From Rhabditoides inermis (Eukaryota > Nematoda > Chromadorea > Rhabditida > Rhabditidae), in contig CAWZYM010000253.1 of the NCBI GenBank assembly GCA_963966185.1, positions 1,605,196 to 1,669,195 on the forward strand: 64,000 nucleotides of DNA, in the 5' to 3' direction. This document shows, piece by piece, positions 47,809 to 60,020 of the stretch. Under the pieces are notes generated by a model. The model was given only the letters and a program-made list of their open reading frames with translations, ran no database searches and was not told the origin of the DNA. Made by a program: the position numbers and the translations under genes. Position 1 is the stretch's first letter. The number at the start of each line of letters is the position of its first letter.

Positions 47809-48504
47809 ATGTCGGGGTCGAACGCGTTGAAGGGATTCCGCCAAATCGTAGCCGAGTTGAGGAAGGCCGACAAGGTACTCCCATTTTGTTTTATTTTCCA
47901 ATGTGATGTATTACTTTCAACACGATACTTGTTCAGAACTTCAAGCGCGGCTCTCCGCAGTTCGAGTTTATGATGCAACAAATGCGCGACCACCAGATCA
48001 CTCAGCAGGTACGCGTACAAAATGTTTAGTTTACCAGCTACATCGTATCTATAAATTGATTTTTTCTATGAACAATACAAATCTGTTTCTGAATAAGAAA
48101 CATATTGAAACATCATTTTGGCAATCTGGAATAGAGTCACGATTTGAATTTTTAGTCCCCAGTCATCTTGTTATTGTTATAATTGTCTCCCAGGTGTTCA
48201 GCAAGGCGCCGACGGAGATGGAGAACGTGGCGCATCTCTACGCTAGCTACCTGTCCAGGTATGCGTTGTATCGTACTGTTTCTTTGAATGTGTTTTGTTT
48301 TGCGTTATGCGATATTGCAGATTGTAGCGTGTGTTCCGTTAACACTAGGCACACATGATTTGTCGGTGATTTCAATGTACTTGCAGCACTCGTCGTCTGC
48401 TCGAGCTGCAGAGCGAGTACAAGGGTAGAGGTGAGAGGAGTGTGGAGGAGAGCGCGAACCTCGTCGGCCTGCGCCTTCCCAAGACCGCCGAGAACAAGGA
48501 GTGA
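47809..48504 (+). CDS. FMC1: FMC1 homologue, mitochondrial ATP synthase assembly factor
   Basis: Four exons: 47809-47874, 47937-48008, 48194-48258, 48387-48504; 106 aa. The most diagnostic stretch is KGRGERSVEESANLVGLRLP at the C-terminus, nearly the same as in animal FMC1 (C7orf55). The N-terminus (ALKGFRQIVAELRKADK) and the helical LYR-like middle also fit. FMC1 helps the F1 assembly factor Atp12 build the F1 part of ATP synthase in the matrix. The ATG directly follows a TTTCCAG acceptor, so the mRNA is either trans-spliced or has a 5' UTR intron. The CAP-H2 gene begins 262 bp downstream on the same strand with no AATAAA between. Confidence 0.88.
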
Positions 48505-48765
48505 CGGGAATATGCCTGATAGGTCGGTAAAGAGCTGTGTTCACTGTTCACAGATAACCATGTATAGCATATACTGTTGCCTTGTTGTCATTACAACATA
48601 AATAGTTTATCCCATAGGACGATTAGAATATTGTTGATTTGCGCATAAAGTTTATCGGTTCATTCATGTTGGGATCTATTTAAATTACCACGTGGTTTTC
48701 GTCCACTGCAATATTATCTTGTGTTCTGTGCTTTGATCGTGTTCGATTATGTTATTAGTGTGTAG

Positions 48766-51700
48766 ATGGAGGATGAGGCGGACAAGTTGGACCAGGACAG
48801 GTACGCCTACCTACTCAAGCCCCTCAAGTCGCTCGTCGACTACATGAACGTCGACATTTCAAAGGTGCCCCCCCCCTTCTCTCTTCTTGTTCTCTCTCCC
48901 ACTTCACCTATCTTTGCAGTATCATGCATGAGTCAATCAGTCTCGCCTTGAATTATTACTTTGAAACTCTTTTGTTAACTTCGTACCTAGCTGTGTTTCA
49001 GGAGTTGGAAGACTTCCGCAAGCAGTGCGATGACTTTGACCAAGAACGCGCCTACAACAACCCTAACAAGAGGTGTCATTTTGAATATGGATATTTACGC
49101 CCATACTGCCAAGCTTGCTCGCCTAACTTAGTTGCGCTTTTCCGTTTGGGGTCTGATATATGTGTGAATTTTTACGGTTTGCATTATTCAGGTTCAATTT
49201 CGCGCAGGCGTCGGTGTTGATTCAGGGCACGACTGGAGTGTATAGTAAGAAGGTGGGTGATTATGATTTTAGCTTCGATATGTATTTGGATATTTTGATA
49301 ATTCTGTTTCAGGTAGATATAGTGTTGCAAGAGGTGGTCAAGTTCCGGGAAATGATCAACAAGCAGGAGAGCGAGAAGAAGAAGGGAAAGAGGGGAGGAG
49401 ACGGTCAGTAAAAACGGCAAAAATTGAAAAGACGCACTGGCGTCCCCATGGTTAGCTTTATTAGCTTTCGCTTCCATTTTGTTTGTTTATCACTGAAATT
49501 TTGAATAGCTACATTGTGGAGGTGAGAGTGACAACAGACAACAACCGCTTTGTTCACTTTTAGGTATAAGTGGTTTTGTGAAGCGTATTGTTCATTTAGT
49601 CTTGCTAGTGCTGGTCTTCGGTTGTCCAGTCATTGCCACCAACTTGGCACTGTTTGTAATGTAGGAGTGTTAGCGTGTAGTCTGTACTGTACTGTGTCGT
49701 GTTTGGAGACGATGACGACGGCGACTCGGCGGCGGTGGACCTGGACGCCGCGCCCGCCGACCCGTGTGAGCTACTCGACATTGCACACAACTACGCCTGC
49801 GCACCCGAGAAGCTATGCAAGAAGGGTACGTCTCCGTATAAGCAGTCTGTTCCATTAGTTATGTCGTTGTCATTTATATAGGTCTAATGTTTCTTTTCTT
49901 CTCTGTTCTCGGGCATTTCCATTATGATATTTTGTTGAGTGTCCGAATTTGGTGTTGCTCGTGTTTGGATAGCGGGTTGGATTGATAACAGAAAAGTGTT
50001 TTCTTTTGATTTCAGGCAAGACTGCTTCGCCCGAGTGCATCTCTGTGATGCCGATGTCTCTCATGCCGCTCGCCGACTTTGAGAAGTGCAACGTGAACAT
50101 GTACTCGAAGAAGAGACGGGACGAGATCATCGGCAAGAAGGACGACTTCAAGATCAACACCGGCTACATTGGCGCCAAGGTCAAGGTGTTTCTGACTGGG
50201 AATATTCCTGGTTATTTTTTTTCTGATTGTTGCGAAGTAGTGATGTTAAAGTAGGCCTAATATGATCAGTTGTACACTACTATGCTTGTAGGGCGCGTTG
50301 CTACTGGACCTGCTCAACTCTCGACTGCTGGACGAATTCGCGTCGGACGAGTTCATGCGGATAGGGCGGGACGACGGGGAGGAGGACGAGGAACACAGGG
50401 ACGACGAAGCCGTGAGTATCTCTCTCTATCTCTAGCTCTTTCTCTATCTCTCTCACTATATATCGATTGATCGATCAAGTCGGAATGAGCTACCATCAGT
50501 GGCATTTTTCAGACACTGAAGCGCGAGGTGCCTTCGCAGCTGAAGCAGTCTCAGTCGACGCAGCCGATGCCGGACATGGATGAGGGAGGGGTAGGGTTCG
50601 ACGACGACGACGACGATATGATGATGGACATGGACGACGGGATCGGAGCGGGTGGGTGTAAGCTTGTATTGATTGTGAAAATGATGCTGCTACATTCTTT
50701 TTTCTGTATATCGATCATGCATTCCGGTCGGTATCTATTGTTTTTGCGCGAGTGGTGGGTGATGGTGTTTTGGGCAACCTAGCGTTGTCGGAAGTTGAGT
50801 AGCCGTAGCCGGAAGTTGATCCATATTGCAGACATTGGCTCTCTGTCGCCTGCCGAGTTGGCGCGACGGCGGACGGCCGGACGCGCGTCTTTCATCGACC
50901 ACCAGAGGAGACTCACCCATCTAAGGTACCACGTCGTCTCTTGTGTTTTTTGTGATATCGAGCATATCGAGTGTAGTAACCCATATATTTCATGCGTTTG
51001 TGCGTTCGTGGGATCACGCATTTCAGTATGGATTTTTAAGCAGTATTTTTTTGGACATACAGTCATGATCTATTTCTGTTTTACAGGTCGTCTACTGCGT
51101 TGACGAACGCGGATCCTTCATCGCAGGGCAGCGACCCCTCGCAACAGGAGAGAGCGATCGGGATCGGGAGGAGGACGGGCCCGACACGGCTGGAGGACTT
51201 TGCTGGTGGGTGCGAGAGAGAGAGAGAGAGATAACACGGTGACATGATTTCTGAAATGACATGAACATAGTGCTTGCTATCATTTGTTGAATCTCGAGAA
51301 TCTCATCGACTTTTGAGAATTTTCGATCATTTCAAAAGTTTTGAGATTTGATCGACCGGTCGAAAAGCGATCTTAAAATGACGCTTCGAGATAATATGCA
51401 AATTGAAATGACCGAGATATCGATATCTCAAATTTATCGCAGTGATGACCAAATGACGACTGTTTTTGAAACCTTGTGTTTCTGTTCTTTCTGCGATTGT
51501 GTATTGTTGTTGCGCTATTGGAAGAGGTTTGGCGTGCATACAACATACATACAGGCAGTATGACACCGATAGCGGAGTCGGAGTCGGGTCTGCTCACGGT
51601 TTGGAAGTGATGACGTTTCAACATATCTCATAGGCGCTTCTACGTATGAAAGTATGACGTTAATTGTCGAATGTCGGATCACACGAATACCACTTAAGTA

Positions 51701-54700
51701 ATTTTCATTTTCTCAAAATGTTATCAAATAATTTCTCAAAAGTTCGATATCTCAAAGTTTCGAGATATCGCAATATCGACCGGTCTTTTTGAAGCAGCTA
51801 TTAAGTTCCCAAAAATACAAAAAATAATGTGAAATAAATGTCAAAAAATACCGAAAAATGCGAAATAAAATGTCAAAATGTATTTTTGGAAATTTTTTGA
51901 ACTTAAGCAGCTATTAAGTTCAAAAAATGACAAAATTTCCAAAAATACATTTTTTCGTATTTTTCGACATTTTGGCAATGGGGCGCGCGAAAATTGTAAA
52001 AATTTACAATATTTTTTGACATTTTATTTCGCATTTTTCCGCATTTTTCGGTATTTTTTGACATTTATTTCACATTATTTTTTGTATTTTTAGGAACTTA
52101 ATAGCTGCTTCAATAGCTGCTTGAGAAGGAAAATTGAGAAATTATATCATTTCGAAAAATTGAGAAATGGCCGTCATTTTCTCAACATTTGAGTATCAAT
52201 TTTGATAGCAAGCACTACATGAACATGAGTACGAATGCAATATTGTTGGATAGCGGATAGTATTTTCACATTGTCAGTATTGCACATGAATTCGGGTGTT
52301 TTTGAAGGTTTTAGAGATAACAAGTATAGTGACAGAATAGTATTACGGGAGAGGTCGAGAGTTGAGTAATTGAATTGTGAGTCGGCTAATGTAATATATT
52401 CAGAGGAGGACTTTGAGAATGACGACGTTGGAGAGGAGAACAAGGAAAACACGCGGGTCGGCTCGCGGAGAGGGGCCAAGAAGGAGATCAAGCAGGTGCG
52501 GGCGAGGGGGAAACAATACCTTTTCTCCAAAAGGAACTGGTTTTGTATGTTCTACAGCCTGTTGTTGAGGACCCGTGGCTGGCTCCGTCGCTGGAGTGCG
52601 GGTTGGAGTGGGAGGAGAAGGTGGACGAGTGGAAGATGGACACGGAGGAGGAGAGCAACTGGCGGCAGGCCAGACACAAGACGGCCAAGACGTGGATGCA
52701 GGCGGACAAGATGGTCGACAGGATGAGGGTCGGTGGGGGGGGGGGAGTCGGAGTACTGAAGAATGGGTTGGGAAGGGTTGTGTGATCCCGAAAGGAGATG
52801 TGGTTGCTAGTGCCGAGCAATCGCGGGTGTGGGATAGAGTGGGGGGGGGGGGGGGGGGGGAGAGATAGCTATACGTTGCTCGTTACAGGCTGATCGCAAG
52901 AAGATGACGCCGCAGCAGCGTACGATGGAGACTCTCGAGTACATCAACAACAACATGCTCCGCCGCGCGCAGAAGAGGAACGTGGCGCGGCCCGATCACT
53001 GGGTGAGATAGGGTTGAATGTACTGTTTTTTTTGTTTTTGTTTTTGTTTAGCCGGTTGAATCCGGGGTCCTCCTAGTCGAGAACAAGATAGGGTTCTTGG
53101 ATTACGACGACGTCAGCAGAGGTAGTTGGGTTTGATGGCGTCGGACGTCTTGAGTTCCGTTCTTGAGTCCGTAGATGGTGCTGTGACGCCTTCTGGCTGC
53201 CATGAGAGTGGATTGCCACACCACAGGGGCTTGGTGAATTTCGCAAGAATGGTTGCCCCGAGGGGGATCGAACCAGCGACCGTGAGATTGAGAGACGAAC
53301 GCTCTATCCACTGAGCCGCGCCCCCGTACTGTATTCAATATTAGTGGTTACTGTGTTGGATTGTGTTGCTTTCAGGCAGCGGAGGCTCTGTCCAAGTACA
53401 TTGTGCGGTCGAAGCAAGAGCGTCAGAAGGCGAAGCGGGAGAGGAGAAAGGCGGCCGAGGAGAGGGTGCTGGCGGCCGATACGGGTCGGTGGGGGAGGGA
53501 GAAGGGGAGGAATGGTTAATGGTTTTCAGTTGAGAACTGAAAGAGAAGGATTTTTAAGTTGTAGAATGTTCTACGGCATGTTTTCCTGACCTGACATTGT
53601 CGTTCTGTGGTGGTCATGTTGCAGCAATTTGTGCGGGTCGTTGTGACTAACACATGAGTCTGTGTGTACCAGTTCGAGCTCATATAATGTAAATATTTCT
53701 CATGTTGTCTTTTGTGCAGCGCGGGAGGTGCGCTCTCACCAGCAGGCAGTCGAGGAGGAGTTTGGAGGAGCGGATGGGTATGTCGATTATGGTTATTGAT
53801 TCAATCAATCGAATGTTTATTGGTGTGTCTTCTTGTGGATGAGTGTTGGCACTGATCGATGCTTTGATTAGGTGTCAGTTTATTCCATCCGTTTTGTTGT
53901 AGCTTTGGCGACGAGGACGATGAGCTCGGAGGGCTGGGGGGAGACGACTGCGACATGGACGACCTGCCCATCGGAGACATACCGCCCGGACAGCGATTCG
54001 CCGATCTCAGTCTGTTACCGCTTCTGTTGTGTTTAGTACGAGCAACATGTCCGATAAGCTAATTAGCTATTGCTGTTTTTTGGATGACTAAATGATACAT
54101 GGAACGCATCTCGCAATGATTCGTTTTCAGATGACGAGGACTTGATCACGGAGATCAACGTGCCGGTGCTGCACTCTCAGCCGAAGGCTCGGAGAAGTGT
54201 GGCGGGAGGGGCAGGAGACATGAGCATGGATGGAGGCGGGTTCATCGGGGATGACGGCGCTGACTACTTTGCCGGCATGGACCGCCCGCCCAGCCACATG
54301 GACTACGAGCAGAGGGTCGACTTCTACCTCAAGAAGTACGGTGCATGTGCATTCTATTGGACACGTTGAGCTCACGAGCTGATTGAAGCTGACGCCTTGG
54401 TGTGGTAGTGGTATAGTGGGGGCTGGAAATGGTTCGTTCTGCTTCTGGTGGCCGAAGTAGCACGCTTTTCTAGCATGTGTTGTAGTGGCGCGCTGTTTAT
54501 ATCAGGATCTGGTACCTGATGGGATTGAGTGTGTGATGAGTGATGTTCTGTTTGCAGGTATTGGTCGACTTCGGCGGAGGCGATGTCTCAGCTGGCGGTT
54601 CGCGTGTCGGCGTGGGAGGACCTGATGGTGCCCCTTCTGGAGGAGGAAGAGCAGAGGAAGGAGTTCGACATTCACGAGTCAGTGCAAGGGCGGGATGTGG

Positions 54701-55444
54701 CATTTCGACTACGTTGACTACTTGGCTTTGTGTCTTTTTCAAGTGGTTGTTAGAAAAGTAAAAGTAGAGGACATAAGTATGATCTCTTTGTGAGAGAATA
54801 AGAAAAAAAACATGCATCGTGGAAGAAGTAGGCATGAGAGAAGGAGGGGATAGAGATGATGAATTGATAATCTGTGTTTAGGTACGGCAGCGATATGCTC
54901 GCCTGGTTCCAGGGTCTCCCCGTCGGCACGCAAAAGTCGTTCTCGGAGGTGAGTGGGAGATAGATAGGGTTACTGTACTGCTTTGAGTTGATTTGGTTAC
55001 GGTAGGGCTGGTGTATGTATGGACTGGATTGGCTATTGGCTGTTTTCAGCTGCTGCAAGGTCGTCAGAAGCACGAGGTGTCCCGCTACTTCCTGTCGTGT
55101 CTGATGCTGGCCAACACGGAGAACGTGCAGGTGACGGACGACCAGAGCGAGGGAAAGGTACGCGCAGGTTGAAACGCGGCTTCGTACTTGTACAAATAAA
55201 CAAAATTGTATCAAACATTGCTTGTAGAGTGTGTTTGGGATGTGAAACTTATGTTGAGTTGAAAGTTGTGAGGTTTTGAATCATGTTTAAATGTTTTTAA
55301 TGATCTGTTTTTAGGTACAACATTTCGATAGTCTAGTATAGTGTCCATTTCTAGGGCGCGGGCGCTGCGTGGAACACTATGCGCGTGCGCATTCTCAAGT
55401 TTGAGAGACACCACGAGGTGTTCGACCAGGACGGCGCGCTCTGA
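48766..55444 (+). CDS. NCAPH2: Condensin II kleisin subunit CAP-H2
   Basis: About 18-19 exons. N-terminal exons encode RYAYLLKPLKSLVDYMNVDI, then after a spacer FNFAQASVLIQGTTGVYSKK, the kleisin N-terminal helical region that contacts SMC2. The middle is acidic and disordered and includes ECISVMPMSLMPLADFEKC and GALLLDLLNSRLL, matching the conserved central motif of CAP-H2, and a VVEDPWLAPSLE segment. The C-terminal winged-helix region has VRVSAWEDLMVPLLEEEEQR followed by KEFDIHEYG, and LLQGRQKHEVSRYFLSCLML, ending VFDQDGAL. CAP-H2 bridges the SMC2/SMC4 heads in condensin II for mitotic chromosome compaction. The ATG abuts a GTGTAG acceptor. A 948-bp transposon and a tRNA-derived SINE sit in introns. 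Family is confident; a few exon edges in the acidic middle are not. Confidence 0.9.
51269..52216. mobile_element. 948-bp inverted-repeat element with 10-bp target duplication
   Basis: Terminal inverted repeats AGTGCTTGCTATCA / TGATAGCAAGCACT are flanked on both sides by ACATGAACAT (51259-51268, 52217-52226). The size of the duplication suggests a Mutator-like element. A second internal foldback pairs about 51795-51890 with 52010-52110 (AGCAGCTATTAAGTTC and its complement). No transposase frame. Located in a CAP-H2 intron. Confidence 0.85.
53120..53325 (-). repeat. tRNA-derived SINE or tRNA pseudogene in a CAP-H2 intron
   Basis: On the minus strand, GGCTCAGTGGATAGAGCG is a good RNA polymerase III A box and CTGGTTCGATCC a good B box, spaced as in a tRNA, but the anticodon and T stems do not pair. 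Unrelated sequence follows, so a tRNA-derived SINE is more likely than a functional tRNA. The 3' limit is uncertain. Confidence 0.6.
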
Positions 55445-56037
55445 GACACGCACCACTCAATCACCAGATCACCACTCCTTACCCCAGGTCCTGTAGGTAT
55501 CCATGTCGCCCTCATCCGCAACCTCAACCACATTGTTTTGTCCCTTGCGCTGTGAAATTGCCCTCACTTCTCCTTAATTCCCATGTAGGTATAGATTTGC
55601 ATATATTTGCGCTTCCTCTTATCTGCCTGTTAGGTTCTGAGGCTACTGACCATTGTATCATTCCACTACTACTGTTTTCAGTGTTCTATCCATCTTTCCA
55701 TTGATTGCATCTCAATTCTATTAGTGCCCTCTCAAGTTCACTCGATTTGTCCAACGCACATGTCTTACCCCTCCTCCTTGCTGCTCAGCTGCCTCTATTG
55801 CTTGTCCCGTATCTCGACTATTGATTAGGTTGATTAATGCGCGATCCGCGATCTCGCCACATACTGATCACTTCTACTTGTTATTATTTACTATGTGCTT
55901 ATTCCACGATAAATTGTATTGTAATTATAATGATGATGTTTGGCAACTATCGTTATGCGTTGCTGGTCGCATCTGATATTTTACTGATGATATTACTGAT
56001 GATGCCTTGATTGTGATTGTTATGTGGTTTAGGCGCT
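55445..56037. other. CAP-H2 to RFC3 intergenic spacer
   Basis: About 590 bp with no exon seen and no AATAAA. It ends in a GTTTAG acceptor 5 nt before the RFC3 ATG. It may be the CAP-H2 3' UTR plus an intercistronic region. Confidence 0.5.
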
Positions 56038-58928
56038 ATGGTTCTGTGGGTGGACGCTCATCGGCCAACGCAGCTCGAGAAGCTGTCGTATCACAAGGAG
56101 CAGGTGAGGAGAGAGAGAGGGGGGGAGGGAGAGAGATGCACGCCTTGTTTCCTGCAGGCAGACGGTCTGCGTGAGATGGTGAAGCAGGACGACTTCCCCC
56201 ACCTGCTCGTCTACGGACCCGACGGCGCCGGCAAGAAGACGAGGATCAGGTGGGTGGTGGGGAAAACTGAGGAAGGAGTAGTTTTGTATCTGTTTATCGT
56301 TTGATATGTTGATTGTTAATTGTTGGTGTGTGAATAATTGATGTAACCGTTTGGTGAAAAAGTGGTTAGGCAAAGTATGTAGTGAGTTCGGTTGAAGTTC
56401 ATCCGTTGCAGGTGCATCCTTCGCGAGCTCTACGGGGCGGGCGCGGACCGACTGCGCATCGACACACAGGCATTCACCGCCCCCTCCGGAAAGAAGCTAG
56501 AGATACAGACAGTCAACAGCAACTACCACATCGAGCTCAGTCCCGGGTGAGGCGAGCGAGCGAATGGGGAAGGGAAGGGTAGCAGTAAGACTTGTGTGAG
56601 CAGTGTTCCGATTTATCAGCCACTCACTGCATTTACTTTCTTTCTTTTTTGAAAGTTGGATGGAATACGCAAGGCTGTTCCAGTGACGTATGTCATTCAT
56701 TATCATTTTTCAACGCTTTGTATTGCTAAAAATATTATTGAATACGTGGATTGATTTAGCACATGTGGATCCCGTGGCACTTCAGTACTTAGTACAGCTA
56801 ACTTAAATATTTGTGTATTTTATGTGTGTGTTGCAGTGACGTGGGCATCTACGACCGTGTGGTGGTGATGGAGGTGGTGAAGCAGATGGCACAGAGCGGA
56901 CAGATCGACGCCGCCAGCCAGAAGAGGTTCAAGGGTGAGAGAAAAGGGGGGGGGGTAGAGAGATGGAGGGAGGGGGAAAAGAGCTGTGTGGTTGCAGTGG
57001 TTGTGCTGAACGAGGTGGACCAGCTGACTCGCGACGCGCAGCACGCACTCCGCAGGACCATGGAGAAGTACAGGTGGGTGAGGGTGTGGCTGCAGATGTT
57101 CAATAGAAACTGTGAAGTCGAAAGTAGCAGTATTTGAAGAATAGTGAAGCTTGTTTCACGTGGGTCCGTGAGTGTTGTTTGACTAATAGTATTTTTAGAT
57201 CAAAAGAATATGGTTTGTATTATCGACGAAGGGTTTTAAAAATAGTACTTGATTGATTCAGATTTTTGTTATCATTAGCTTCATGTTTAGCCGCAACTGT
57301 CGTCTGGTGCTGTGCTGCGAGTCGCTGTCGCGTGTGATCGAACCGCTGCGGTCGAGGTGCATGGCTGTCAGGGTGGCCGCCCCCGAGGATGACGAGGTGA
57401 GAAGAGAGAGGAGAGAGAGAGAGAGGGGAGAGAGAGAGAGAGAGAGATGATATTGTCTCTTCTTGAGGTGCGCGCCTGTATTCGCTATGTGTGCGAGAAG
57501 GAGAGCGTCAACTTCTCGGACGATGTCATCGACCAGGTTGGTGCAACGTTCCCGCATATCATGAGTTTCGTAGAATTATCACTTATCACCACGATGAGCT
57601 CTGAGAGAATTGCATTCATCGAGTCATATAGTAGTATGCAAATGGCTGTACTGTTTCGCTAGGTGGTGGAGAAGAGTCGCGGCAACTTGCGTCGCGCGCT
57701 CCTGTTGCTGGAGGCGACCAGGGCACAGGGCAATGTCGGCAAGGAGTACAAGGTGGGTGAGAGTGAGGGAGGAGATGGGTGATGTGTAAAAGAGTGCATG
57801 CATGTACAAAGAGTTTTTTAAGCGGTATTGAGGTATTGTTGTTTTTGGCTTTTCCTTACGGTGACCTGTGAAGTGCCAGTCAGCTATGTTAGAGATCGAA
57901 CGTCATTTTGATGGTATAAACAGAGTCGTAGTGTTAATATTGCGTGTTGACAAGTGAGTGTGTGGATGCAGGTGCCGGAGCCAGAGTGGGAGACGTACAT
58001 CCGCGAGACTGCCGAGCTGATCATCAAGAAGCAGAGCGGAGAAGCACTCATGCAGGTGTGTTTTCTCATACTTTGATTGCACATTTTATCTTTGACAAAT
58101 TGCTTGTAGTTTTGTTTGTTTGTGCAGTGTCACTATGATTGTGTCTGTGTTGTAGGTACGCGAGCGTCTGTACGAGCTGCTCAGCCGATGCATCCCCGCC
58201 AATGTCATCTTCGTCGTGAGTCGCGCTTCTTCAATAGATTTTTTTTCTATTTTTATAGCCTTTATTCTTATTAATTGTATCGCAAAGTATTTTATTTAGG
58301 TTTGTTGTTGATACGTATATTACATAATTGTTTTACACTGGCGTATCAGGAAAGACGAAATGTGTTTGAAAAAGCCTTGAAAGATTTTTTGAAAATTAAT
58401 TAGTAGTGCTGCGGACTTGAGTGTGATTTGTGATACCCTGTTTTCAGTACCTTCTGCGCTGTCTGCTGCCGTTCTGTTCGGAGAAGGCCCGGTTCGAGGT
58501 GAATATTGATTAATGATTGAATGATACTCGTGCAACGTGCATGTATGGAATTGGGTTGTGCACAAGACATTCTATAGTCTGCGCCAGAGCGATAGTTTTC
58601 GATCTACCTCGCTTGCAGTTCGAAACACGGTGCCATAACCGTCTGCTTCTCTTGTTTTGCGCGCTATTGCCGAGAGCTGACTCTCCCGTCTTCCTCTGAT
58701 CTACCCCACTTCGCGCAACTTATTGCGAGCATAGAACTATAATTGGGTTGACGGCGGTTGTTCGCCCAAGTGGCAGCGGCATGCTTGCAGGTGATCAGTG
58801 AGGCTGCCCGTTTCGAGCACCGTCTCACCCGCGGCAACAAGGCTGTCATGCACATTGAGGCCTTTGTCGCCGCCTTCATGGAGATCTTCCAAAGGACCAC
58901 CGCCGAGAACACCATGGACATGTCCTAG
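56038..58928 (+). CDS. RFC3: Replication factor C subunit 3
   Basis: Clamp-loader small subunit (RFC3 type, yeast Rfc5 orthologue), about 358 aa from 12 exons: 56038-56103, 56159-56249, 56412-56546, 56837-56934, 56998-57073, 57279-57396, 57468-57536, 57663-57752, 57972-58055, 58156-58215, 58448-58498, 58791-58928. Motifs in order: [26 protein letters not shown] (P-loop of the RFC3 type), [50 protein letters not shown] (Walker B/DEAD position as NEVD, usual for this subunit), CRLVLCCES and [10 protein letters not shown] (SRC arginine finger), then the collar helices ending [17 protein letters not shown]. It works in the RFC pentamer that loads PCNA. AATAAA at 59090-59095 ends the FMC1-CAPH2-RFC3 cluster. 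Confidence 0.95.
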
Positions 58929-59089
58929 GTTCACAGCCCCATACACAGCCCCATATGCTCATTGTTCCATGTATCCTGCGCATTGTCACTTTGCTAATCT
59001 ATGCAGTTTCCTGATCTTTTGACTTGATGAGATCTCCTCGATTTTAGAACTCTGTTGCCTTTTTTACACACGTGTATAGTTGTCTCGTG

Positions 59090-59095
59090 AATAAA
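59090..59095 (+). terminator. Poly(A) signal AATAAA of RFC3
   Basis: 162 bp after the stop codon; the only AATAAA seen downstream of any of the three clustered genes FMC1, CAPH2 and RFC3. Confidence 0.7.
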
Positions 59096-59099
59096 GTTG

Positions 59100-59955
59100 T
59101 TTTCGTTATCGGGGGTTGTGGTTTGTTAATGGGTAGCTGATGTTTGTGTGCCACTGATATCCAAGTGATATCCTCACATGCTAACCGTTACCGTTACTAT
59201 ATGGTTTGATTCGAAATTCAAAAAGAAAATAGCTACACGCAGCTATTGTGCGCTGGCGGCTCGCACAACCACGCTATAGAGGCATTGATATGGATATCGA
59301 ACAGAGAGCCCATCTAGCTTCACTGGCTCTTCAGTGTACTATAATGAAACATAACAACGTACAATTGTCCACGGGCTCGATTCCTTCTTTTGGAAGCATC
59401 TACATGTTTTGTTGCACATCACTGCACAACACGTTAAATGTCAGGGATGGCGTGTCTGATTCAATTCGACTGAATTCTGAATCAATGACGTCTTCCGTGA
59501 AAAGACTCAATTGCGATCCCATTCTGATACTAAATCGACAGCATCAAAAATGCATTGACAGTAACTATAGAAAAAAAGCTTTTCAACTCTATCTTTGCTT
59601 TCGTCGAAACGGAAAAGTGCTTTGTTCGCAGTGAAAGTGTGAAATAGTACGGCGTTTGATTGGCAGGGGGTTACACTCTCGACGGTCCGCGTTACTCTAA
59701 TTCGATCGCTATCGCGCAGTCACTTTGGCGAGTACTTTCAAAGCAAGGTCATCACAGATCACACCCACAAACAACGGACGACCTATGAGAAGCCGCAGAG
59801 AGAGGAGAGGGAGAGAAAAAAGAGAGAAAATGACCGTTTGGCTGCTTGCGAGACGATGAGATGGCATAAACACGCTTTTGAAACCGCCGAGAATGAGAGA
59901 AAAGAGTGGTGTGAGAGAGATTGAAGTACAAGCGGTCAACGGTTCACCTTGAGAC
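59100..59955. other. Intergenic region, no gene seen
   Basis: No supported exon or repeat. An open frame of 128 codons at 59248-59634 lacks coding bias. The end of the region is the promoter of the Pro/Ala-rich protein gene. Confidence 0.5.
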
Positions 59956-59960
59956 AGTAG

Positions 59961-59967
59961 TATAAAA
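59961..59967 (+). promoter_or_regulatory. TATA box of the Pro/Ala-rich protein gene
   Basis: TATAAAA in CAGTAGTATAAAACGG, 54 bp upstream of the ATG at 60021; initiation would be near 59992. Confidence 0.7.
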
Positions 59968-60020
59968 CGGCGTGTAGTGGGTAGAAGGACATCGACTCGT
60001 CTCGACACAACTTCTCGGCA

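Noticed and set aside
53251..53325. Functional tRNA gene on the minus strand
   Set aside because: A and B boxes are good, but the anticodon and T stems do not pair and no matching acceptor stem is present.
59248..59634. 128-codon plus-strand frame upstream of the Pro/Ala-rich gene
   Set aside because: Codon use is unlike nearby genes and it has no recognisable motif.
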